Positions 11,401 through 22,587 of a stretch of 64,000 nucleotides of DNA are shown here, in pieces. Made by a program: the position numbers and the translations under genes. The notes under the pieces are model-generated. The model was not told the DNA's origin. It was given only the letters and a program-made list of their open reading frames with translations, and made no database searches. The stretch covers positions 806,001 to 870,000 of the forward strand of contig NW_026960611.1 in the NCBI RefSeq assembly GCF_021018805.1, written 5' to 3'. The DNA comes from Prinia subflava. Taxonomy: Eukaryota > Chordata > Aves > Passeriformes > Cisticolidae. Each line of letters opens with the position of its first letter. Positions within the stretch are counted from its first letter, which is position 1.

Positions 11401-12671
11401 TTGAACACTTGCTACCATCCACAGATGACCTAACAACTAAAAACAGGGGCTTAGATCAATATTCCTTTTTAATTTTTCCTACATTCTCGGGTTCTTCCAA
11501 TTCTATCCAGTCCGCGGCAGAATCCCAGTACACACAAAAACACAGCCTAGCCACAGCCTTTAAAAACTCTTAATATCCTTTCTAGTAAATCAGTTTTATT
11601 CTCGGTCCTTTTTTCCCCAATCTTTTTTCTGTTCTTGCCCTTCCATACTGCTTTTTCTGGACCCCTACACTGCTACCCCTGTGCTGTGCCAAGGGGATGC
11701 GTTCCACTGCCCTGGGCGGCCCCATTCTGCTACGGACAGAGAGGAGGAACGCTGCCTGCCCCGCTGTGCCCTGCCGCACTGCCGCTGCCACCGCCCAGAG
11801 CCAGCGTCCCCTCGCTCCGTGCTCGCCGCAACTGCTCACTGTTGCCTGGCAACAAGGAACTAAACTCGGCTTGCTGCTGCTCCTGTCCCTTTTTCATGGG
11901 AGTTTAATTCCCTTTTTCCCGTGCTAGCCAAAAAAAGCTTTTCCCAAGGCTGAGGTATTATATTTAATTGGTGCCTTCAGGGATACCCAAAATCATCCCA
12001 ATAAGATTAAAAAAAAAAAAAAAAGTTCCACTGATCCCCTCCAGAGGGGAAAAAACCAATTTCTTTAAAATTAAGTAAACAATTCTAGGGGTTTCAAGTG
12101 TATTCAGTTCGAAATAAAAGGTCTACCACCACCAGAGAGAAGAGAGAGTGAGAAAAATTACTTCTTTAATCCTTTTTTCTGTCTTTTCCTCCCTTAGCCG
12201 ACTCGCGTGAACTCTCCTCCCACTCCAACACCACCATTTATTTTCCAATGCATCCCGAGTCACCTTTTGTTCCAACAACATGCCCCATTTCGCTCCACTG
12301 TCTAACATAAATGGATATCTTTTCTTACCGGGTCCCCTTTTCACTTCCCCTAATGGTTGTTGTAATAGTTTTCCGTACAAAGTACAGGAAAAATACTTTT
12401 TTCTTTCATGGGAGGGTTTCTCTTTCCCCCTGTTTCCTCCCGGACTACTTTTTCTGACGTCCCAGCTGTCCCACCCCTAATCTCTCTCAGGTTTCCTTGG
12501 ACCTTTTTCAGGGGTCCAAGTGCCAGCCAGAGCTCCAACCGGTGTATGACTATTGAATTTATTCTTCCCTTCCCCCTTTTTCTTACCCTTCTTTACTTTT
12601 TCCCTAAAAGTTTGCGTCGGAGGCCAGGATATGGGGTTGGTATGGGTGTGTTGTTCAGGACCGGAAAAGGG
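11401..12671 (-). other. Decayed ERV-2 interior, left part
   Basis: The sequence directly left of ERV-3 is continuous with 19521 onward once ERV-3 and one TSD copy are removed. Minus-strand short open stretches (12725-12477, 12538-12350, 12380-12123) are rich in Lys/Arg, Gly and Pro and may come from a gag gene, but no domain can be named. An A-run at 12010-12024 is present. The region 11640-11880 is GC-rich. Confidence 0.4.
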
Positions 12672-13428
12672 TGTTATGAACGGAAAAAAAAAAAAAAAAA
12701 AAAAACCAAAACAACCACCCCACAACTGACCCTCTCCTGGCTAGAGTAACACCCCCCACACCCCAGACAATCTGAGCAGGGAGAGCTGCCCTGAAGGAAA
12801 GTTGCCTGGCAACTTTTCCCTACCTAATTGAAATGTGAAAAGAAGCTGCCCACACCTAGATAGCCCTATTGTCCTTTGTAACTACCCCATTTAGCAAGAG
12901 TAACTTCGGCTATGACCAGGACAAATGCATATGCATTTGGATATGCAGATAGGGCAGGGCCGCCCCCGTGGATCCTGGGAGGTTGTTTTTGGGGAAACTG
13001 CACCCCGGGACAGGAAGCTGGATTCGTCAGAAGAGAATGGGATAGTGCCCTGGCTGAGCGGGGAGTGGGTGCACCTCCTGGCCTGGTTTGAAGATTGGCC
13101 ATGACCTGTGAGGAGCCTGAATGGAATGGGAACTGGCCAGCTGAGCTGACTGATGCAGAGAATGGGAAACTCTTGAAACTTTTCCCTGAGGGCAAAGAGC
13201 TGACTGCCAGTGCTCTGCCTTCTGATGGTTGACCAGAGAGAACTGCCAGCTGTTTCTATGGGAACAAGGACTCAGCATCCACTGGGACAGCACCTGCTCC
13301 TTCAGATGGCTGCAGTAGCGTGGAAAACTCCGATCGGACTTTGCAATCCTGCTGATGATTTTAATAATGAGCTGATCACTTTAATAAAGAGCTGAATATT
13401 AATAAAGGCATATGCCCTGTTCTTTTCA
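12672..13428 (+). mobile_element. ERV-3 5' LTR (LTR-C)
   Basis: It runs from TGTTATGAACGG to GTTCTTTTCA, 757 bp, with an A-run near 12684-12705 and AATAAAG signals near 13385 and 13401. The sequence is almost identical to the 3' LTR. Differences include a short T/G run near 12984 and single bases around 13191 and 13415. Confidence 0.95.
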
Positions 13429-13430
13429 AT

Positions 13431-13448
13431 TGGGCACTCGTCCGGGAT
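13431..13448 (+). promoter_or_regulatory. ERV-3 primer binding site
   Basis: TGGGCACTCGTCCGGGAT lies 2 nt after the LTR. It differs at two positions from the proline-tRNA primer site commonly used by gammaretroviruses, so a proline tRNA or close relative is the likely primer. Confidence 0.85.
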
Positions 13449-13859
13449 AGCCACGCCCACAAAGGACCACCCCCGAAGAAGGCGATCATCTGCTTCGAGG
13501 GATCCTTGGGAATCGCTGGCTACCCCCGGACCTTGGCATCAGCGTGGGACCAAGCAGCACAGAAGAACGCAGGATCGGCCCTGGGATTATTGTGAGACCA
13601 AGCAAAGCAGAAGAACGCCAGATGGGTGAGATAAATCCGTGGCGGAAATGGGAGGCGAGTGAATGAGTGCTTGAGTGAGATGGGGGCCGGCAGCTCGGAC
13701 CCCCAGAGCGAAAGTGGACCCCCTAGTATCGCGTTTCCGGTCTCCCGAGAGGGTGCCGGCCGAGAACGGGCGGGAAGCGAATGGCATAGAAGAGTAACTG
13801 AGGCGCCTCCTTGGGGGAGGGCCCCATCGAGCGTGCAAAGGCACAAAGGCTCTTGAGGT
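13449..13859 (+). other. ERV-3 leader
   Basis: This is a GC-rich untranslated leader directly after the primer binding site. It contains a repeated motif (ACCAAGCAGCACAGAAGAACGC near 13552 and a variant near 13598). I see no open reading frame typical of gag. A packaging function is likely by position only. Confidence 0.55.
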
Positions 13860-14610
13860 GTGAGGTAAGATCCTCGGCAGGGCAGGTGAGAGGTCCCTGG
13901 CAGGGCTGCCCCAGAAGGCAGATGAGAGGAGATCCCCAACAGGGAAGGTAATGTCCCTGGCAGGGCTGCCCCAGAAGGCAGATGAGAGATCCCCAACAGG
14001 GAAGGTAATGTCCCTGGCAGGGCTGCCCCAGAAGGCAGGTGAGAGGAGACCCCAGCAGGGCAGGTGAGAGGTCTCTGGCAGGGCTGCTCCAGAAGGCAAG
14101 TAAAAGAAGATCCCTGGCACAGCAGGATGCCCCATCAGGCAGGCGAGGGATGATCCCCGGCAGAGCAGGTGCAAGGTAATGTCCCTGGCATAACAAGACA
14201 AGATGCTCCAGTAGGCAGGCGAGAGAAGATCCCCAGCAGGGCAAGTGAGAGGCCCCTGGCAGGGTTACTCCAGAAGGCAGATGAGAGAAGATCCTCAGCA
14301 GGGCAGGTGAGAGGTCCCTGGCAGGGCTGCTCCAGAAGGGAATTGAAAGAGGATCCCTGGCACGGCAAGATGCCCCATCAGGCAGACGAGGAAAGATCCC
14401 CGGCAGAGCAGGTGCAAGGTAATGTCCCCGGCATGGCAAAACAAGATGCCCCAGTAGGCAGGTGAGAAAAAGTCCCTGGCAGGGCAGGAAGAAAGTCTCG
14501 GGCAGGGCAGGATGCCCTGACAGGCAGGCAAGGAAGATCCCTAATAGGGCAAGTGGGAAGTCCCTGGCAGGATAGGGCATGATGTCCCAGGAGGCAGGTG
14601 GGCTGTCCCC
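13860..14610 (+). repeat. Tandem-repeat leader array with many splice-donor-like motifs
   Basis: Imperfect units of about 30-45 bp contain variants of CAGGTGAGAGG, AAGGTAATGTCC and CCCTGGCAGGGCTGC. A higher-order repeat of about 243 bp is visible: GATGCCCCATCAGGCAG occurs at 14126 and again at 14369. Many units contain a good 5' splice-donor consensus (CAG|GTGAG or AAG|GTAA). Confidence 0.85.
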
Positions 14611-14777
14611 AAGAGAGTTTAAGCATATCTGGGCAAGCAAGTAAGATATCATTAGCAAGCAGGAAAGCAGGCATAAAGGTGAGGAAACAGACAAGAAAGC
14701 AGACAGGCAAGAAAGAAGGAAAGCAAGATTTATGAGCAAAAAAAGGCAAACAAAAAGAGCAGCCAGATAAACAAAAA

Positions 14778-15157
14778 GGGAGGCGAAGGGGACTCGGCCG
14801 GAGTTCGGGTGTGAGGCTCGGCAGGACGTTCGACCTCACCCCGGCAGGGAGTTCGAGTCTCCTAAGCCTAGGGGGCAAGGGGGGCTTGGCCGGAGTTCAG
14901 GTGTGAGGCTCGGCAGGACGTTCGACCTCAGCCTGGCAGGGAGTTCAAGCCTCCTAAGCCTTGTAGGAAAGGGAGGCGAAGGGGACTCGGCCGGAGTTCG
15001 GGTGTGAGGCTCGGCAGGACGTTCGACCTCACCCCGGCAGGGAGTTCGAGTCTCCTAAGCCTAGGGGGCAAGGGGGGCTTGGCCGGAGTTCAGGTGTGAG
15101 GCTCGGCAGGACGTTCGACCTCAGCCTGGCAGGGAGTTCAAGCCTCCTAAGCCTTGT
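14778..15157 (+). repeat. Near-perfect 193-bp tandem duplication of a paired repeat
   Basis: The block starting GGGAGGCGAAGGGG at 14778 repeats at 14971 without visible difference over about 187 bp. Each block holds two diverged units of roughly 95 bp that share GTGAGGCTCGGCAGGACG, so there are four units in an A-B-A-B order. The identity of the two blocks points to a recent duplication. Confidence 0.92.
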
Positions 15158-15179
15158 GAAGTTAGAGAGTTCAAACAAG

Positions 15180-16690
15180 ACTCAGCAGGGGTCCAAGCCT
15201 AGAAAGCCTAGAAAGAAGTTCAGACTTAAGTCGAAAAGTTAAGAGAGATACCCTTAGCAGAAAACAATGGGTGTGATTCATAGTAGTAAGTGTCATAGCC
15301 AAGAGAGAATTTTAAAAAGAGACAGACGAAAAAGTGTCAAAAGTGGGTTGCCAAGAAATTATATTCTGACCCTTTAAAGTTCAGCAAAGAGATTCAGAAT
15401 GTTTAGTTGTGAGAGGTCAGACAACCTTTAGTTATCTTAAAGTTTAGATTGCCAATCAGAATATTCCAGTTTAGATTGAAGCATTGTTAAAGTACTTCGT
15501 TTTTCCTTTTATTTTAAGGCCTAAAAACTGAGATGATGTTATAGTAAACAAGCAGACCCTTCCAAAAGGACAGTAAAGAAGATTCTCCCTAACATCCCCC
15601 TAGAACAATTGTCAGACCAATAATATCCTTAAAAGACCACAAAGAGTCCAGATAAAGTTAAGATGACATATTATAGTAAAAGAATATAGCTGAGATTAAA
15701 ATTACAAAGAGAGTAGTCATAGTGTAAGACCTGAATTCAGTAAATGTGTAACCAGTTAAACCAACATCTCTAAGCCCAAGAAGACCCTGATGTAAAACCA
15801 CTATCTTATGCAGCCTGCTGGCTAGAAAACTATAAGTAATGAAAATGTGAAAATATGCAAACTCTCCCTCCTACCCCAGCTGTACCTCCAGTCTCTTCCT
15901 TAACCTCTCCAACAGTTCCCCTTCACCAATTGTGATACCCTCACTTCCCCACTTGGGAGTGGGAACCACCCCTGCCCAGTGTTTCTCTTGGCCTGTCTCC
16001 ACTACTGCTCCCTCTACCTGGTGTTTTAGAGGAAGAGACAGATTACAACACCCAATCCAAAGCACCAAGAACAGAGGAGGTCTTTCCCCTTAGAAAAGTT
16101 CCTATAGATTAATTAAAAAGATTAAAATTTATAAATGCACCTTTGACAGCCCCTGAAGCCCAAGACTCTAAGAAAGAGAGAGGGTTTAGTAGAAGACCCC
16201 ATTGGAATGTCTAACCAGCTAGACCAGCTTCTGAGGCCAAATAGTTATTTCTAGAGAGAGTTAAACTCTATTCTAATAGTTCTGTTCACTCCAGAAGAAG
16301 CCCGGATAGTCCAGATAGCAAAAAAAAAATAGACTGTGACACCCAAGAGACCATAAGATGCCCTTAATAGACACCAGCTAAAATTCAGACCAAGAAAAAA
16401 AAAAAAAAAAAAAAAAAAAAGCAAAGCATGAGAGACTATAGATCCCTGATAGTGAGAATCAAAGTCTACGGTCTACCTCTCAAAACTACTAGACCCAGTA
16501 GTTAAGAGATAACCAACTTGCCTGCAAACAGTTGCAGTAACAGCTACCCTAATAAAAGAAGTCTAAAAGGTTGATCCTGCAAAAGAAAAATTGCTAAGCC
16601 AGAAGACTTAACACTAGTTGACTGACTCTAAAATAATGAACACAAGTGACTTAGAATTAATCACCCTATGCAGTTTCTCGCTAGAGAACC
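15180..16690 (+). other. ERV-3 interior, GG-depleted non-CR1 tract
   Basis: No gene is recognisable. The plus strand is strikingly poor in GG and rich in CC: by hand count 15241-15840 has about 8 GG against about 33 CC dinucleotides. AG and AA contexts are abundant. A run of about 26 A lies at 16395-16420. The strand asymmetry fits deamination of the minus-strand cDNA. Confidence 0.75.
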
Positions 16691-18358
16691 CCTAGCCAAT
16701 CTAGAACATGATTCAAAGTAAGAAGAAAATTAGTAATTGCAGACAAAGAGAAAGCAGAAGTGCTTTATGCTTTGTTTTGCTGCTGTCTTTAGTGAGAAGA
16801 CAGCTTGTCTTCAAGACAGTGGTCATACTGAGTCAGTAGATATTTTTAAAGAACAGAATAGTCCTCCTGTTATCAAAAACAAAGTAGTCAGAGAAGTAGT
16901 AATTTGCTTGAATGCCCACTCACATGAAATCCATCCCAAAGAGATAAGAGAGCTAACTGATAAGTTTGCAAAGCCACTCTATCATCTACCAACAGTCTCA
17001 ACTCACTAGTGAAGTTCTAGATGACTGAGAGCTAGCCAATGTAATTCCCATTCATAAAGAGTAGAGAAGAGCCTAGTAATTATATGCCAGTTAGCCTGAC
17101 CAAAGTACCGAGTAAGATGATAAAGCAGTTTATACTGAGAGCTATTGTGCAGCACTGATGAGATAAACAGAGTATCAGACCCAGCCAGCATGAGCTTAAG
17201 AGAAGTAAGTAGTGTTCGACCCCACTAGCCTCCTTCTCTGACCAGGTGACCTGCCTGGTAGATACATGAAAAGTTGTTTTGTTGTCTATTTAGACTTCAG
17301 CAAAGTCTTTGACACTGTTTCCCACAGCTTATACAAGAACACTCTTTGCTAAGTTAAGAACTGGCTAGATACCCAAGCCCAGAGGGTAGTAACGAATAGT
17401 GCTGCATCCAGCAGGCAACCAGCCACCAGTGGTGTCCCTCAAAAGTCTGTGCTGAAGCCAGTTCTATTTATTATATTCATTAATAACACAGATGAAAGTA
17501 TTGAGTCCTTCATTAGTAAATTTACAGATGACACTAAGCTGAGAGCACGTGTCCATCTGTTAGAGAGTAAGAAGACTCTGTAGAGAAACCTAAAATGATT
17601 AGATAGATAAGCAAAATCCAAGAAGATAACGTTTAATAAGTCCAAATCCCAGGTGTTGCATTTTAGCCACAATAACCCCCTGCAACCTTACAAGTTGAAG
17701 GTAGTGTAGCTAGACAGTACCCAAGCAGAAAAAGACCTGAAAGTGCTAGGTGATAACCAACTAAATATGAGCCAGCAGTATGCCCTGATGGCCAAAGCTA
17801 ACAATATCGTAGGCTGTATTGAGAATAATGTGGCCAGCAGAAGCAGAAAGGTCATCCTTTCCTTACACATAGCATTGGTGAGGCCACTTAGCATTGGTGA
17901 GGCCACTCCTTGAGTACTGTGCCCAGTTCTGAGCCCCTCAGTTTAAAAAAGACATTAAGATGCTTGAGCGTGTCAAAAGAAAGCAACAAAGCTAGTGAGA
18001 AGCTTAGAACACTAGCCCTATAAATACTAGCTGGAAGAGCTGAAGTTGTTTAGCCTAGAGAAAAAGAGATTCAGAAGTAACATTATCACTACAACTCCCT
18101 GAAAGGTAGTTATAGTAAAGTGAGAGTGAGTCTTGTTCTTCAAGCAGCAACTGATAGAACAAGAAGACACAGTCTTCAGCGGTGCCAAAAAAAAAAAAAA
18201 AAAAAAAAAAAAAATTCTGCCTTGAGAAGTAGTAAAGTCACCATTCCTAGATGTGTGTAAGAAGAGAGTAGATGTAGCACTTAGTGACATCGTGTAATTA
18301 GAGTTAGACTTAATCCTAGAAGTCTCTTCCAGCCTAGTGATTCTGTAATTCTGTAACT
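16690..18358 (+). pseudogene. CR1 LINE fragment captured inside ERV-3
   Basis: CR1 is a chicken-repeat-1 type non-LTR retrotransposon. The sense strand carries decayed CR1 RT segments: DFSKVFDTVSH (17295-17327), the catalytic FTDD (17521-17532), then the typical NMSQQYALMAKANNIVG segment (about 17766-17816). The fragment ends with the CR1 3' octamer repeat (GATTCTGTAATTCTGTAA, 18339-18356). An A-run of about 28 (18187-18214) replaces a stretch of the 3' untranslated region. Numerous TAG codons stand where G-rich codons are expected, matching the surrounding GG depletion. The 5' end is a guess; the homology fades near 16.7 kb. Confidence 0.88.
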
Positions 18359-18742
18359 AAAAAGAGGAAAATTATGAAAGTCTCTTCCAGGTGCTGCTCA
18401 CCACACATACCGCAGTGCGAACTCCAGAGAGAAGTCAGACCCACGTTACCGGAGTCACAGGACCAGTACCGCCCCTGATGCCGAACCAGACCCAACAGGA
18501 CCACCTGCCACCTCTTCTACGTAGATAACAATTGAGAGACCAAGAGACCTATCCCTAGTTAAATTGTTATCGAGTGTGTCTTAATTCCTGATAAAAAACC
18601 CAAGTTTAAAGGCACCCCTCCCACATCTGCTCAGTCTCCCGCTGGGCAATTCCCCTAGAGAACTCCTAAATTTCTTTGAGCAGTGTCTACTGAGAGGATA
18701 CACAGTAGGAAGCTGCAAGTTGATGCGGGCTACAGCCCGATC

Positions 18743-18760
18743 AAAGAAATAGAGGAGGGA
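18743..18760 (+). promoter_or_regulatory. ERV-3 polypurine tract
   Basis: AAAGAAATAGAGGAGGGA lies 2 nt upstream of the 3' LTR, the correct place and composition for plus-strand priming. It keeps its GG pairs, unlike the tract upstream. Confidence 0.85.
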
Positions 18761-18762
18761 TT

Positions 18763-19520
18763 TGTTATGAACGGAAAAAAAAAAAAAAAAAAACAAAACC
18801 AAAACAACCACCCCACAACTGACCCTCTCCTGGCTAGAGTAACACCCCCCACACCCCAGACAATCTGAGCAGGGAGAGCTGCCCTGAAGGAAAGTTGCCT
18901 GGCAACTTTTCCCTACCTAATTGAAATGTGAAAAGAAGCTGCCCACACCTAGATAGCCCTATTGTCCTTTGTAACTACCCCATTTAGCAAGAGTAACTTC
19001 GGCTATGACCAGGACAAATGCATATGCATTTGGATATGCAGATAGGGCAGGGCCGCCCCCGTGGATCCTGGGAGGTTTTTTGGGGGATACTGCACCCCGG
19101 GACAGGAAGCTGGATTCGTCAGAAGAGAATGGGATAGTGCCCTGGCTGAGCGGGGAGTGGGTGCACCTCCTGGCCTGGTTTGAAGATTGGCCATGACCTG
19201 TGAGGAGCCTGAATGGAATGGGAACTGGCCAGCTGAGCTGACTGATGCAGAGAATGGGAAACTCTTGAAACTTTTCCCTGAGGGTAAAGAGCTGACTGCC
19301 AGTGCTCTGCCTTCTGATGGTTGACCAGAGAGAACTGCCAGCTGTTTCTATGGGAACAAGGACTCAGCATCCACTGGGACAGCACCTGCTCCTTCAGATG
19401 GCTGCAGTAGCGTGGAAAACTCCGATCGGACTTTGCAATCCTGCTGATGATTTTAATAATGAGCTGATCACTTTAATAAAGAGCTGAATATTAATAAAGG
19501 CATATGCTCTGTTCTTTTCA
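18763..19520 (+). mobile_element. ERV-3 3' LTR (LTR-C)
   Basis: It spans TGTTATGAACGG to GTTCTTTTCA, 758 bp, nearly identical to the 5' LTR. The 4-bp TSD AGGG follows at 19521-19524. Confidence 0.95.
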
Positions 19521-19524
19521 AGGG

Positions 19525-20985
19525 GACAGGGTTTCCTTTCGGAGGTCCCTTTGGGCAAGAGGGGGTTTGGGGCGGCCTCAGAGCTCAAGGCTTTGCATGG
19601 TTCTCGGACAGCTGCACTAACGCCACTGCCGAGGTGGCTGAGGATGAGGTTGGATCCTGTGTGGATCCCGAGGAAGGAGTGGGGGTAGGGACAGACAAAA
19701 GGGGTGGTCACCGGGCAGGGAGAGAAGGGGCTCCTCAAGGGATTCCGCCTCTCTCCTTTTTTTTTCTTCTTCGTCATTTTTCTCAGGATTCAACTTCATT
19801 CGAGCCCTATTCCACAACAGAGCATATTCCAATTCATCTGGCTAGTTTATTTTCTCAGTTTTTACTTTTATATGCACAGAGCCTCACAATCCTATTCATC
19901 AAATATACCAAACACAGGCCATATCAGATTCGATCTTACTTCCTTTCCTTCCCAAACTTTTGTGCATACATAGACTCATCTAATTCCCTTCTCTCCTTGT
20001 TCTTGACATACCTACACAGAGCCTGGCAAGTCCATGACTCGAACGTGCCAAACACCGGCCAAATTACATGTTTCGCTATCTCCTTCCCTCCTCACACTTC
20101 CACACAGAAATAAATCATCCTTTCCTTTTATTTCCCTCTCCTCACCAGACACTCTTACCAACAACCATCCCAAGGAGCTTCCCCTCAGGATCTCGGGAGC
20201 CACCTCCACAGAGGCTTCCCTCAAGAGATTTCCTGATTTTTACTAAAATACAACCCCATCCTTAACACAACAGAGAAGTTACAGGTCACCACACAAATTA
20301 GACCTAAAATTCCGAGTTTAGCAACTCGGTGCCGTTAACCTACTGCTCCAACGGGGGACTGTCCCATGGAGGTTCCTTTAAAGGCGGGCTCTCAAATTAC
20401 TAATGCAACAGAAAAATTATTTGGACCTTCACTGGTCGTGGTCATGAAGGCTTACCAGTCCCTGAACTCAAAGGACGTTCCTTTCCTTCCAGCCCCCTCG
20501 TGACCGACCCCCCCCCCCCCCGCCCCATTGGGGAATACTCACACAAATATCACAAGCTTCCCTTGCAGCTGGCAACGACCCTCGCAGGACAGTGGAACGG
20601 TGGCCTTAAGGTCCACACTCGCTTTGTGATTTTTATCATGTCTCATTCACACACACACACGTTTCATACACTTGGTCACGCCCCTCAACCACACGATATT
20701 CACGGTCTCCTTTTCTCGGATGGGTTCTTCATGCACGTAGACTTTTACGAGTGACAAATCAAAAATACCGCAGTTCCAGAGACCCCCCCCTTGGGTCCCT
20801 GCCGAGTTCCCAGAGCCCTTCCCCAAGCTAACTTGTCCTACCCTCGGCTGTTGGGGTTTCTTTTGTCTATGGGTTCCTGTTAGCCAGTTGGTTCTGCTGG
20901 ACTTACTCCTAACTACTGAGCTGCTTGTAACAGCGGGGCGCCCCTCGGTCAGAAACGGGGAATCCTCAGATCTCCCAAAACTGGC
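19525..20985 (-). other. Decayed ERV-2 leader and gag-like region
   Basis: On the minus strand this is the 5' interior of ERV-2, downstream of its primer binding site. A methionine at 19832 opens a 71-codon stretch that begins MEYALLWNRARMKL and becomes proline-rich. It resembles a gag N-terminal or linker piece but cannot be assigned. The rest (19850-20985) shows no gene. A C-run lies at about 20508-20521. Confidence 0.45.
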
Positions 20986-21003
20986 CCTGCACTTAGGGCG
21001 CCA
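20986..21003 (-). promoter_or_regulatory. ERV-2 primer binding site
   Basis: On the minus strand TGGCGCCCTAAGTGCAGG begins 4 nt after the LTR end. The first eight bases equal those of lysine-tRNA-type primer sites; the rest diverge. Confidence 0.65.
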
Positions 21004-21007
21004 AAAT

Positions 21008-21738
21008 TGTTATAAATGCCAATACAATAGTCCAATTAAAATTATAATTTTTGGTTTATTAAAAAAGGATCGAAATACAGAATTTCGGCAAAACCACCCA
21101 CAGCGGAGATACATTGACGATTGACCCGGGAATTGTCAGCGGTGAACTGGGACTCAGTATCTGGCCAACTGCCGTCCCCCTTGAGTTCACAGATTGGCCT
21201 TGTTTGGGGCTTAGTTTTTATACACTTTATTCCACCTGTGGCAAAAATTTCCTCATAGTCCTTTTGTTTCCAAGCTAGTCATTTGAATTCATAGTCATCT
21301 CCGGCTTAGCTGAAAAGAGTTTCCTCCTCTGTTGCCAAGCGTGAATTTTTAGTTTCCCTTGAGTGAATGGACGCCCAGGTTTATGAATGGTAAAAGTTCA
21401 TCTCCGGAGATGTTGATGATGGTTCTCTGATGATGGTGCTTTATGAGGTGTTCCCATAGCTGATGATAGGGCTCTGATGGCCCTGTCATCCAGGGAGGGG
21501 AAGAGTGATAGCTTATCTTAATGTGTCTTTTTCTGATGCCAAAGAGAAGGCCAGGTTTTCCCATAAATCCTTTGTCTCCTTTCTAAATGAAATTCCAGGG
21601 TGGTGGCTGCCTCTGTCTCAGCGAAATTCAAGGCAGACTGAAACTATATTCTCATATAACATATATACAGTGGTTTTCATAATTTTTTAACATGTCATAA
21701 CCCATAAGAACACAAATTAACATCCCATATTTTTCATA
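21008..21738 (-). mobile_element. ERV-2 5' LTR (LTR-D)
   Basis: In plus-strand reading it starts TGTTATAAATGCC and ends near TTTTTCATA, the mutated form of the TTTTTCACA end seen in the copy at 36637-37375. The internal primer binding site lies on its left, so the provirus runs leftwards. The reversed polyadenylation signal TTTATTAAA is near 21055. Confidence 0.88.
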
Positions 21739-21743
21739 GCCAC

Positions 21744-22447
21744 TGTTATAAATGCCAGGACAAATTTATTGCCAAATTCAATAATTTGGTTTATTAAAAT
21801 TCAAATCACAAAATTTGGAATCAAATTACAGAATTTTAAGTAATAAAAACAAAACAATACGAAACCCCACAAACAGCGACACTTACTTGACAGAATTTCT
21901 CCCGGGAAAATTTGAGCCAAGGGTGACCCAGAGACACGGAACCTGGCTGTCGGTGTCTCTAGCTGGGTTCACAAATTTGCCATGTTCGAGGCTTGGTTTT
22001 TATACTCTTTATTCTGCCTCTGGCAATATTTCCCCATACTTCCCTTTGTTTCTTGGTTAGCTATTCAAACCCAAATTCGTCTCCGGTCGGATTGAAAAAG
22101 AGCTCCCTTCCCAAGTCCATGTGTTAATATTCAGTTTTTATGGATCCTTATAGTTGATGAATGTTTGAGATATGGGTGATATTGCTTGATGGTCTGTGAA
22201 GGTGGCTCCCGAGGTGTGAGTTGCTGATACCGGCTCATCTCAACAGGTCCCCTCCCAATACTTGAGAAGGCTGCAAAGTCTTTTGTTCCCTTCTGAATAG
22301 AGACGCCTGATTTTCAGGGTGGTCAGTTTCACCATCTGCTGCAGAAACCTCCTGAAACATAGACTTTTACCTGATATAAATTTATACAGCTTTATAATTT
22401 TCCAATTTACCATAAGAACATGAATTAATCATCTCACATTTTTCACA
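21744..22447 (-). mobile_element. Solo LTR, LTR-D relative, abutting the ERV-2 LTR
   Basis: It is 704 bp from TGTTATAAATGCC to TTTTTCACA with a perfect 5-bp TSD GCCAC (21739-21743 and 22448-22452). It is diverged from the neighbouring LTR-D copy. It inserted immediately beside the ERV-2 LTR end. Confidence 0.92.
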
Positions 22448-22587
22448 GCCACCAAAAAGCATCTCTTCATATGCCCAGGGTTTCATACAAGAAGGCACTC
22501 AAAAAGGAAGTGAAATATGATCAAGGTATTTAAGTTCACAATTTAGCTTGAAGTATGTGTGGTTTAAATGAAAATCAAGATGATTAC

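Larger units (their letters stand above)
12672..19520 (+). mobile_element. ERV-3, non-autonomous provirus with LTRs but no viral genes
   Basis: A complete proviral frame is present: 5' LTR 12672-13428, primer binding site 13431-13448, polypurine tract 18743-18760 and 3' LTR 18763-19520. A 4-bp TSD AGGG flanks it (12668-12671 and 19521-19524). The 5.3-kb interior has no gag, protease, RT or env. It holds a leader with tandem repeats (13860-14610), a 193-bp duplication (14778-15157) and a CR1 LINE fragment (about 16690-18358). From about 15.2 to 18.7 kb GG dinucleotides are very rare, consistent with G-to-A editing. The two LTRs differ at only a handful of sites outside an A-run, so insertion was recent. 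Confidence 0.92.

Noticed and set aside
13587..14739. Long minus-strand open stretches (up to 338 codons) with repeated Cys/Pro/Gly/Leu
   Set aside because: They are a by-product of the tandem-repeat leader array of ERV-3, on the strand opposite to the element, with no known domain.
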